A DNA stretch of 64,000 nucleotides from Litsea cubeba (lineage: Eukaryota > Streptophyta > Magnoliopsida > Laurales > Lauraceae): positions 97,762,858 to 97,826,857 of the forward strand of contig CM022948.1 of assembly GCA_012931725.1 (NCBI GenBank). The letters run 5' to 3'. Of the stretch, positions 34,381-44,965 are shown piece by piece. Below the pieces are notes generated by a model, which saw nothing but the letters and a program-made list of their open reading frames with translations, was not told the origin of the DNA and ran no database searches. Every line of letters starts with the position of its first letter. Position 1 is the first letter of the stretch. The position numbers and the translations under genes are program-made.

Positions 34381-37300
34381 GGATTTGAGATGAATTCTCT
34401 ATCATTTGTTTCTTGCTTTTAGGGTTAGGGTCTTTGGGCTTGGTGGGGTTTGGAAAAAAGTGTGATATTTGTTTGTTTTCTGGTCATTCTAACTTAAAGT
34501 GATTGATGATGTTACTTGTTTGTTTGATTTGGGTGTCTTTGAGTAAACCACGTGAATTTTGTGCTTGATGGTAGCTTTTGTCCAGCAGGAAATATGTTAC
34601 TTTTTTTAGCTTCTCTATTTTCTTTTTGCTTTTCTTTTAGCTATATTGGAGACACTCCCATCTCCCAATCAATTGAGCTACAACCTAAAAAATGTTTTAG
34701 CTTATTACCTCATTGGCAAAGGCAAAAGTTTTTATCTCTAGATATCAAGAATGGGATATTGGCTGTCCCATGAAGAGAGCAAGCATGCCTTGAAACTAAA
34801 CCATGAATGGGTTCGCCGCGTAGGATTTAGAAAGTGAGTCTAACACGGTACACATAAAATAGAGGAGTGAAATCATTTGTTTTACTAGTCTAGATCATCT
34901 TATTTCCATAATCATGGAAAATTTACCAATACGATTGTTAGGAAGCAGAGCTATCATTTTGGATGGTTTTTTTTCTTGTACATTTGGCCCCATGGATGAA
35001 TTTATATGCTTGTTTCAATATTTTTCGTAGGGCACATTTTGTCATAGGTGAGAAGTCCAGCTGTAGACATGATGGATGATTCCTCACCAAGATTTGTATA
35101 GCTAAGAATTTTATATTAATATTGGTAGGGGCAGAATCAGAATAAGGAAGTTCGCCTTTTGACGGAGGGGGATACTATATAAATTAAAAATTCTTGGGGG
35201 TCAATATACAAAAAAAAAAAAATAATAAAAATAAAAATCTTTGTAACATCAAGAGTGGTTTTCCAAAATTATTTGAGGGCCAATATTAAAAGACTGGGAT
35301 TTTTTATAACAGTAGGGTTTTCCAAAATCTCATTTATTATGAACTTTATAAAGTTACAAATAATGTGATGTACTTCTAAGCTCGAAGATGAATTCACACT
35401 AATTAGGGATGAAAACAGACCCCTTCCACAGTCGGGTTGGGGCCCAACAGGACTCGGGCTAAGTAAGAATATGCCGCTATGGGACCCTACCAGAGAGCTG
35501 GAATTGGACCAATTGGATATAGGTAGGACAATCCTTCGTGTACCTGTACTTGAAAACAAATTATTAGTAAGGGCCCGTATCAAAGCTAAAACCCAGTCAA
35601 GTTCAAGTCACAGGACCTGTACCTGTACCAAAACTTAAATTAGATTCCCAAATTGGACTCAGAACCAGATGAAGAGTCTGGAATTAAACTCAAATTAAAG
35701 TTAAATAAATATACACTAATGAATTCGCCCAACACACTTAATACACACATATGTATATAGGGGAAGTATTGAAAAGTATTCATACTGCCTCTACTAATAC
35801 CTTGTTGTTTTAGTAGAAATTGTTAGCTAATTAAGGAAACTTAATATGGTATCAAAGCTGAGCCAGGACGGCTCGTGAGCATCCACCTAGAAAGAAAGAT
35901 GGTACAAGAACCTGCAAATTCTGATTCTAGGTATATAAGTGTGGCCTGATCTTAATGCACATGAGAACTTTTAAAATCGTACGGTAAGATTGAGTCAAAA
36001 TCCCATTAGCCAAAGCGGATAATATCACGTGGATAGTGGGCACGGGTCGTTATAGATAGTATTGGAGCCAAGGACGACTTTGTTTTCCAATGGAGGTATA
36101 TCACGCCTGCTGCCCTTTGTAAAAGGGCGTTGGGTTAGAAGAGCATCCGTCTAGAGAAAGGGTAGGGGAAACATTAAAAGACTGGCTGGTAGGAATTTTA
36201 TTGTGTTGGCTAATTCATTGGTTGGACAAAACTTTGGGTCCATTGAGTTATAATTTTCTATAATATTTGAGAATGTATTGTGGTTGAATCGCCGGAAGAT
36301 TTGAAGCAATATAGCCAAAATCCAGAATGTACACTGGCTATAACGAAGATGAAGTTCGCTAGAGTGAACCCGGGACAGTGATTGGCCTCGCTATAGCTTG
36401 ACGGAAGAGCTCAATGCTGATTCAACTTCTATTTTGAGTTGATTTACAATTCTGATTGCATTATTATTAGAAGTCTCTTGGGATGATTTTTGGGCTATTT
36501 AAATGGTGATTCTTTCAACCCTAAGATAAAAAATAAGAGGTTGCTCTCTCTTGGTCTAAAGTGAGATAACCTTAAGAGAGATTACTTGTTCTCTAGGGCT
36601 ATCATCGAGAGATTGGGCTGAAGATTTGCTCTAGAAGGTTTGAAACTTCTACTTCTTTGTAGAATATTTGTGCATCTTGGTTCTTAAAGTGTTATTGGAG
36701 GATCAAGCATGGGGAGCGGTGCACAGCGAGTAGTCGTGGCAAAGAGGAGTTGTGAAAGAACAACTATAGTCTTTAGGTCGCAACATACTGACTGGGAAAG
36801 GGAGTTGTGAGTATATCTTGTAACCATTAAATAGTGATTGATTTTTCTGATCATAATTTTTCTCTCTGGATAGGGTTCCACGTAAAAATTGTGTATGCCC
36901 TTTTGTGGTGTATGATTGGTAGATCTATTTACTAGTTTGTTTTGGATTTATTTCCACTGCATTGATTTTTGAAACTAGCATCCATTCAAGTAGCGCACTT
37001 TCACTGGGTATGTAGTGGTGCATAAATCCCACATCGAAAACATATTGCAAGTCTTGATCCTAGGTATAGAAGTGCGGCATAGCCTTAATCCCGCATGAGA
37101 ACTTTTTAAATTGTGCGACAAGATTGGGTTGAAATCACATGAGCCAATGCGGACAATATTGTTTAGACAGTGAGCCTGGGTCATTATAGATGGTAGCCTC
37201 GAGATTTCGATATGAATTGTTAGCTAAGGAAATTTATTAACTTAGATATACAAGACCCATTTTCATCCGAGGCACCTTCCCATTTGGTTTTTTATATATA

Positions 37301-38446
37301 TGAGAGATGCTTCCATGAGAGATATCTCTCACCTTATATGAGAGATAGGGGTGGGGGCCCTCATATATATATAAATATATAGTGGAAAAATGATATAAAG
37401 CCTGCATTAATTTATGTAAGCATGCATGATCTCAATTGGTTGCATCTAAGATAGACAAGAGGTCGTGTTACAATGAAAAGTGCTTGCTATTACAACCTTG
37501 AGGTTTTGAATTTAAGTCATGTTATCGGTTACAGAAAAAGGAAAAAATATATATATATATTTATGAGATATGCAAAGGCTTGTATGGTCGTATGGTTACA
37601 TCAGCGATATAAGGGTGACTATGAATGAAATTAGGATATCACACCCTCTGCTATATCACTTTCTTAAAAGCTGATACATATCAATATCAACCAATATGAT
37701 GTGTATAGGCCAATATTGAAATCATGAATTCAGATCACATAAGTTCTGTAAACTGAAAAGTGAAAAGGATAACAAGTGTCTTTGATCGCGTAGTAGGGGT
37801 CCATCTTCATTGCATGACACGGGTAATGAAGTACATTGCAGTTTGTCCATTTGATTAGCAAAGAAATCGTGCCAATATCATCCAAACATGAACATATATA
37901 TGTGGCAACAGGACTCTTGTTTAGGCTACTAGCATGCAAAATACATTTTATTGAATTTAGTCCGACTCCTATTTTAATTGGAGTAATATACACCGTAAAA
38001 TGAGTCTCAATGGTAAATACATTACTCCCGTTATTGAAGATAGATTGAGTCATTGCCTAAACATACGAAGGCACAAGGATTTGGATCAAACAAAGGATGT
38101 CCCCTCATTTGAAATCATAGGGATGGTCACAATCTAGGATCCTTCAAGATTGTTTTAAGGACTCAGCTTCAGGTCAGAGAAAGGATCGAGGGTTGCTTCA
38201 AGCTAGCAAATCAGTTTTACAATAAAACAGAAACCTAGTAATTCTCATATAAAACAAAAGAATTGACAAACCGATTTAATAATTAACGAGGATTAGAGTT
38301 AATGATCATGAAAATAATGAATATGACTGCCACTGCTGCACTTGTACACCATTGTAAAACAATGATCCACATCCCAAAACAAAAGGACCTGTTTGGATGG
38401 ATAGAGAAAGTAGAGAAAATGCTACTCTACTCAAATTAACACCAAA
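34381..38446. other. Spacer between the two dirigent blocks
   Basis: 34381-35750 is homologous to 48642-50450. Landmarks include a GTAAACCAC block and a 'caagttcaagt.acaggacct' block. Then follow retroelement debris (35845-37195) and AT-rich sequence. 38240-38451 is the duplicated dirigent 3' flank. A tRNA-iMet-like primer site (TGGTATCAAAGC) sits at 35847-35858. No gene seen. Confidence 0.55.
35912..37195 (+). mobile_element. TRIM-like retroelement debris with paired repeats
   Basis: Copies at 35912-36062 and 37044-37195 share the order 'gatcctaggtata.aagtg', 'catgagaact', 'aagattg', 'agccaa.gcgga.aatat' and 'gggtc.ttatagat'. The second copy starts near 37011 with TGTAGTGGTGCATAAATCCC, followed by ACATCG. 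Plant TRIM elements have LTRs with such TCCCACATCG and GCGGACAATAT words followed by a TGGTATCAGAGCC primer site, and decayed forms of that site follow both copies. No coding region. Boundaries are uncertain. Confidence 0.4.
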
Positions 38447-38451
38447 CCCAT

Positions 38452-40333
38452 TGTTACACCTCATCCCCGAGTTAATCCTGATTAGTACTAATTAATCGAG
38501 CTTAATACAAATTAAGCGTGATTAGTTGACTTAAATGTGATTATGATTAAATTGGATCAAATTGATCTCAAATGAATGATTATAAGTTAGTAAAATGATT
38601 TGCAAGGCATTAAGTTCAATAAGTTGAGATTAGGCTCAAGTGTAAATAAGATGAAGAATGGGGATTAAGTTGCAAAATGACAACCAAGTGTCATTCATAA
38701 AGTTGTCCCAGCACAACTAGCAGAATCCAAATGGTAAGTGTTGCATGTTCCAGCACATTTACAAGGACCAAGAGCTGGAAGAAGCAATAGAACCCAGATG
38801 TTCTTAATGTAAATGTCCAACACAAAGTACAGGTGTGGTTCATTTCATGACCAGCACAGTACTCATTATGCAAAGAACACAACACATCATTCACAAAGAC
38901 GTTTCAGCAGGAACTGTATCAAGTTTGGGGATTTCTTCGTTTCTTCTTCTTTGTTTCCCTTGTTTCAATTGCATGCAAGTGGGTTTTGGGAAAGAAGCTT
39001 GGCTTGGAGAGATTTTGATCTCAAATAGTAAGCTATCAAAGGGGTTTTTCTTCCTCAAATCATCAATAGAGGCAAGTATTTACATGTTATTATGAATTAT
39101 GCTGTATTAGATTGGTTAGAGTATAAGTGAATCAAAGCCAGAAGTTTGACTTCAGAAAACCTGAAGCTCGAACTGAGCTTATGGGCGTCTGTCGGTCAAC
39201 CTATCGGTCAACCGACGAGTGAACCGACAGGTTAAACCCTGTTATTTTTCAGTGAATTCCAGTTCTCTGGAATTCTGACCGACGTGGGGTCGGTCCACCG
39301 ACTTAGTGTGGTCGGTCGACCGATGGGTCGACCGATAGCATAAAAGTGGTTTAGAATTCAAGGAATTCTGGCTCGCTGGAATTCTGACCGACGCGTCGTC
39401 GGTCAACCGTCATGAAGCCGTCGGTCAACAGATGGGTTGACCGATAGGTGAACCGACGCTGTACAGAATTGTCTGTTTTGAGGCCTAATGTGTACATGTT
39501 GAAAATCTGTTAATGTCTAAGCTTTCATGAGTGTAAACTTAGTTTTCCGAATACATAATTAACAAATGATATTCATCCCAAATAGTTCGTGTATTGAAAA
39601 ATGAATGTTTCACTCATTTATTTGGCTTAGAAGTCTGATAAAACATTGTTTAGTTACCACATGAATTTATGAACGCATTACATTGAATATGAATTGCATA
39701 ATGAACCATTTCTGCTGCAGCAGATGTAGAGGTGTTCCGAAACCTCGTGGAAGTTAGTGATCTTTGATCAAGACACTGACGTATTCCATACTTGAATAAA
39801 GAGTGTCCTAGTAGATATCAACTTAATGATATTACTGGATCCGTTATTTTTGGTAAAGAATTGATTTGCATGTTATAAGTATTGCATTGCTTCTTTAGAA
39901 CTATCATAACATGTATGAATTTGTTGAACCGTCGTGTTCATGGTACTATGGATGAATGTCACAGGCCCAGATGCCCGTGCCGGTCCTGCCGAGGCCGCGC
40001 CGCCAGCGGAGGATGCTCGCCCGATACCTCCAGGAGGTTTAATTGAGTGGATTTGATCGCTGAGAGCGAAAGAACAAATTTTGAATGTAATTAGAAGTCC
40101 CCGTATTGTATTAAATATACGGTGATTGACTTTCTTGAACGTAGATTAAACTTGTGTATTATATTTTGTCGATGTATAATTTCCGCCGTTGTATACAGTT
40201 GACAGGTAATGTAATTGATATCCCTTGTGAGTTTCGTTTTAGCTTTTGTTAATTCAGAAATTACGGGAGTAAGTATGAGTTCGCGACTCGGGGTTCGTCC
40301 GAGCTAATCAGATCTCGGGACCGGGTCGTGACA
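38452..40333 (+). mobile_element. Solo LTR, 1882 bp, in the 3' flank of the dirigent pseudogene
   Basis: The insert begins TGTTACACC and ends GTCGTGACA, flanked by exact 5 bp duplications CCCAT (38447-38451 and 40334-40338). The homologous flank at about 25640-25655 reads ACCAAACCCATCAT with no insert. No primer site, gag or pol is present, so it is a solo LTR left by LTR-LTR recombination. Length and TGTxACACC-type start suggest a long-LTR Ty3/gypsy family (Tekay/Del-like), which is inference. Internally, 39185-39470 carries repeated GGTCGACCGA-type palindromic words in ~110 bp tandem units. Confidence 0.85.
39185..39470. repeat. Tandem array of GTCGGTCGACCGAC-type palindromes
   Basis: At least two ~110 bp units (about 39255-39362 and 39363-39470) each contain GAATTCTGACCGACG and several GGTCGACC/GGTCAACC words; a shorter unit precedes them. 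Related GGTCGACC clusters lie at 42298-42420 in the other solo LTR. Confidence 0.8.
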
Positions 40334-40681
40334 CCCATCATAACACTAACTTTGTAGTTATTAATGTTAAAATGCTCACAGTTCTTCCTAACACCACCAA
40401 TCCCAAATATTCCCAAACAAAAAGGTACCACCAGACCATAACAAACAAATAATAAAGAAAAAGATGAGGACCATATCATCATCTCAATAATGTATGACAT
40501 ATACATTGTATTCTACTATAGCGTCGACTGTCTTAGGATCAAGCCAATGTGTATGAGCCAGGGCGTAGCCCCTTGCAAACCTGAACACCCCACTCCCTCC
40601 AACCACAGGCATCTCCCTCACGCCCAAAAACACAGCGATCCTACCCAAGACACTGAGAGTGCTCCCATTGTACTTGCCATC

Positions 40682-43455
40682 TGTCACGCCCTCAGAAGTG
40701 AAACTGGGGTTATGCACGAGATTAGGATTAATTAATTTTTTTTCTAATAATAAATAATAACACTTAGCTCCAATCGTATCCCAAATGGATCGAAGACCAC
40801 TGTGAGGTGTAAACATTTCTTCGTATAACAATAACAAATAGCGGAAGCTTATAAATGCAAATGGTATCTCAAAATGTATAGTTAAGAGCAATGCGGAGAT
40901 ATATAATTAAAGTTCAAGTTGTAATAGTTAAACAAAAATATTAATTACAATGAAAGGCCATACCAAAACTTGGGCCTAACCAAAATAATAATCAAAAGCC
41001 AAAAGATGAATCTATCCAGCGTGAGGCACTCGTGTACGGGTCTATACGGCTATACAGCGCTATCCGTACAATAGTCTAGGAAGTCATTAGGCTGATCCGC
41101 CTGAATCGCTTCCGTCGTCTCCTCCTCGATAAGGAAGGGCTCGGTACCTATGCACCAAGAGTAGCATCATCAGACACGACGGTCGGCAAGTAATATATAT
41201 AAATCAACAAGATATACAATACGAATGAGAGTAGAGAAGAGACATAATCATATGAAATGCATAGCATTATGATCGTAAGAAATGCATAGCATTCGAGTCA
41301 TAATCAGTCTAATATAAACATCTAGCAAGATAGGCAGTCCGCATATGCTAATTACCACGGGATAGTGTTGCCCTCCAGTACTCGCATGGAGTCGTGGTGG
41401 AGATATCAAGGCACATGGTATTCCTGGCAACAAGGCACATGATTAAAAGCCTGGCAACAAGGCACGAGTGTGAACTCGGCAACAAGGCACGGGAATGACC
41501 CGGTCAACAAGCAAGATCCATCAAGTAACAAGTCGCACTGCGCGGACGTTCATCAAAGTCTTAACACAGATAGTGCCCCGTCTGAGTTGGGCGATATACA
41601 ACTGAGTGGTGCCTGACACAAGGATTTCTAGACAAGTAATAGTGAGGGGCTAGGCTTTCTTACGTGAACAAGATTTAAAACCAATGAGAGACTACTTTTC
41701 ATTTACCAAATCAAGATCAAGACAATACCAGCAAGCTTCTTTAATATCAATACCATCAATTACCAATACCATAAGTAGTCATCGTCAAGTTTTTACAATC
41801 AAAGCCACCTAGCCTCAACACTTCCATCAATTATCAAGACAAGCGAAACATCAAGGGGATCCTAAGTTCAACACCTAGGTTCATCAAGTAATCCCAAAGT
41901 AAAACAAATTAAACAAAGCTAGAGAACATGTACAAAGTATGTAGATAAGTACCAGATGGTACAGTTCGGAATAAGAAGTGATAAACAATCCAATCCTAGG
42001 TATAATGTTAAACCCGAAGCATCGTACATCCATACTAAATCAACGAAAGGGATAGGGTTTGTAATACCCAAACAAACAATCTTCATGCATAGATATAAGG
42101 GGGCTATCCCGTTGTCCTGTGCCGTTCAAGATTGAAATAGATTGTAACCCGATACAACCGGATTAACCGTGAAAGACATCGGCTCAAGACATCCTCACAT
42201 ATAGTCAAATGAGTCCAAAAAGGTAGCCGATGTTCCACCTAAGTCCAATCGAAAAAGAGTTAAATAGGGCCCTTCAACAGGTGTTAAAACAGTGGGCCCG
42301 GTCGACCTAGGCCCGACCTGGGCCCGACCCGGTCGACCGGCGGTTGTAACATAAAATGGATGAACAGCGCCTGACCCTGTTTGCTCGGTCGACCGAGCCA
42401 CCTGGCCGGTCGACCAAGGACTCTACGGAAACAGATCCCAGATCTGTTTCTGAAGAGAAAAATGGGAAGAAACCCATTTCAAGCCCTTGGTCCAAAATCA
42501 ATACATATGGAGGTAAAAACCCATCCATTTGAAAACCAAAGATCAAGCCAATCTATGCATTTAAAGTCCGATCCAATTCATTAAACATTTGGGTCATATT
42601 ATCATGTTTTCATCCACAAATCCATTCAAGTTGAGCAAGGGTTCATCTAGACATCATTGATCATCAAAGCAAGGAAGAAACAAACATATCAAACCATAAA
42701 TATATACATTAACTTGCCTTGATGAAGAACTTAAGGAAAACCAAGAGAAATTAGAGAAAATCCCTCTTTTGAGCTGAAACTTGTAAAAAGGCTTCCAAAC
42801 CCAAATCTCTCTACAAAAATGAATGCAATGGGTTGGAGTGAGCTTCCTAGTATCATTTCTAAGCAAATTGAAGAAGAAAGACTAGACCTAAAAGCTTGGG
42901 GAGCTTACCTTAAGATGGGTTGTCAATGGGAAGCTTGGAAAAGGAGATGGTTGAGATCAAGAGAGCTTGAGGAAGAAGAAACGGAGCTTGGCCGGCGAAA
43001 TGGGAGCTCCGGCAACGGTCGTTGGCAAGGAGGCAGTGAGAGGAAGAAACTTGGGGCAGCACAGTGAAAGAGAAAAGAGAGAAATGAATGAAGGGATGGG
43101 GATGGGTTTATATTAGGTTAGATAAAATGGATATAGTTGGGTTTAGTCCTTAGTTTGGCAAATGTGATTATTTGGGCCTCTTTGACGCGTCGAATTGAAA
43201 CGCGACAGAAGACTAAAGTTCATGAAATATCTAGACCTACCCAACGCACCTAAACTCACAATCTCGTAAAGACCCTTGAAAACTTCTCCAAATTGCAAAC
43301 CAACCCCCTACTCTGCCCAAACGCACTCGGATTCGCGCAAGACTTCGCACTCGTGATCCACACGTCAAACCCGACTCGCTAAGACTCTAAACATGCTTAC
43401 TAACTAATCACGTAATTAATTATAATAATTATAGGCTAAGGGTCAGGATGTTACA
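40682..43455 (-). mobile_element. Solo LTR, 2774 bp, inside the dirigent pseudogene
   Basis: Flanked by exact 5 bp duplications CCATC (40677-40681 and 43456-43460); paralogues carry this site uninterrupted within codons for MDGKYN. On the minus strand it begins TGTAACATCCTGACCC and ends GGGCGTGACA. No primer site or coding domains, so it is a solo LTR. Like the one at 38452-40333, it has GGTCGACC clusters (42298-42420) and a short open segment after a splice-acceptor-like AG near its 3' end (about 41140). The two are probably related families inserted in opposite orientation. The open frame at 42819-43067 inside it is not recognisable. Confidence 0.88.
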
Positions 43456-43575
43456 CCATCCATGAATGCAAAGTTCATTGCCATCAGCAATCCTAGTGTG
43501 TCCTGTGAGGCCGACGCGTAGAGCCCCTGGGTTCGGTCCACCAGCTTCGACGTCGGCTCCGGCCCTTCCGTCAGT

Positions 43576-44603
43576 CAGGGGCAGACCCATGTATGGCTAC
43601 ATGGGGGCTTCAGCCCCCCACAACTCTGGAAAAAGCCCATTTGGGCTATAGGAGCTGCCTGGACCAGCCCCCATGTAAAGCCCGTTAGCCCTCATAAACA
43701 AAACCCCCCTCTTTCTCTCTCAAGAAATCCTGAAATCATAATCCCCTCCCGCTCCTGTAGCATCACAACCTCTCTCTCTCATTCTCTCTGTATGGGTTCT
43801 AAACAATTTTTAAGTGTTGCAAGGGCTGTTTTGGTAGGTGCTTGGTCTCAAAATCTTTTTTTTTCAGAAATGGTGATGTTAGAAGTAGGGGATTCTTGAA
43901 AATCTACCGTCTTCTAAAAATCCCGAAAGGGTTCTCTTGATTATAAAAGATTTAAAAGAGATGGAGGATTTCCTAAATATCCAACCTTTCTAAAAATCTC
44001 CATTACCGAAATGGTTCTCTTGATAGAGTTGGATTTGATTTCAACAAAAAAAAATTAAATAAATATTTAGATTAGAGACGAGGGAGTCTAATCAGTCATT
44101 ATTGATTTTCAGCTACCGATGCATGGTATTGATTGTTAGCTTATTTTATTTTATTTTAATGCAATATTTGGTTGTTTGTAGTTGTAATTTGTGTAGGGGC
44201 ATGAGAAAGGAGTTTTAGAACGAGTTTTAAGGAAGTAGTTTTGGATTTGATTTAAGCAAATAAATGAATGAATATCAAAGGATGAGAGAGCTCATTGTTG
44301 TTTTTTGCTCAAAGTTTGTTTCCAATCTCCTCTTTAGATTGGAACCTTAATTGTATCTCATTCTATTTATCATGCAAATGAAGATGCCTTTAGGAGTACT
44401 TATCACATGACTGGACACTTACACACATTACTTTACCCAAGATCTTAATTGATTAAGCTCTTAAAAGGATAGATATAAATACGCAAATGATTTGTTTTCT
44501 CTTTTGCCATCTGTAATTTGAAGAAAATACAATACAATAATGATTGACTTTTTTATTTAACCATCATCAGCCCCCTCAAGTGAAAATTCTGCGTCCGCCA
44601 CTG
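43576..44603. mobile_element. hAT-like non-autonomous transposon, 1028 bp, in the dirigent pseudogene
   Basis: The ends are CAGGGGCAGACCCATG and, as reverse complement of the right end, CAGTGGCGGACGCAGA, in the common plant hAT style. Flanking 8-mers CCGTCAGT (43568-43575) and CCGTCAGC (44604-44611) match at 7 of 8 positions, the expected hAT duplication. Removing it restores the dirigent codons DALTEGPEP. No transposase. Confidence 0.85.
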
Positions 44604-44965
44604 CCGTCAGCGCGTCGTCCATCATGAACACCGCGCCGAACATCGACCACCATTTGCTTGTCTGCGCGGCGGCAACTTGTACAGCTGTTGGGTTGCGGCT
44701 GCTGACTGTCGTGGAAGTAGAAGTGCAGGTGGCTCATCTTCTCCTTTCCTAACCCGATTGCGGGTCGGAGGAGATCCAGAGAGTGGTGCTGTTTTCCGGC
44801 GAAGGCGAAGAGGAAGGAGGTGGAGAAGATGATGTTGAATAGTGAATGAGCTGCCATGGTTTGATGAAGGGACTGAAGTTGTATAAACTAATATAGTGGG
44901 TGATATATGAAAGGGAGAGGAGATTGTGGAAAGAGAGTTGGTGTCGGTGTATTGTATATATTTAT

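Larger units (their letters stand above)
40484..44857 (-). pseudogene. Dirigent pseudogene broken by a frameshift and two transposon insertions
   Basis: Three coding pieces on the minus strand align to the intact paralogues in order: 44857-44604 (start MAAHSLFNIIF, signal peptide, HLHFYFHD, then MDDA), 43567-43456 (LTEGPEPTSKL...ASASQDTLGLLMAMNFAFMDG) and 40681-40484 (DGKYNGSTLSVLGRI to VEYNVYVIHY plus stop). Lesions: a 2-nt deletion after the FHD motif near 44715, a 1028 bp hAT-like insertion, and a 2774 bp solo LTR. The 65-residue C-terminal piece is still open and well conserved, so the damage is not ancient. A TATA stretch (44953-44965) remains. It belongs to the duplicated block as counterpart of the gene at 25794-26366. 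Confidence 0.95.

Noticed and set aside
36199..36990. Possible copia-type solo LTR starting TGTGTTGGCTAATTC
   Set aside because: No matching end or target duplication could be found at plausible boundaries.
42819..43067. 82-codon frame inside the solo LTR
   Set aside because: Glu/Arg-rich with no known domain; within non-coding LTR sequence.
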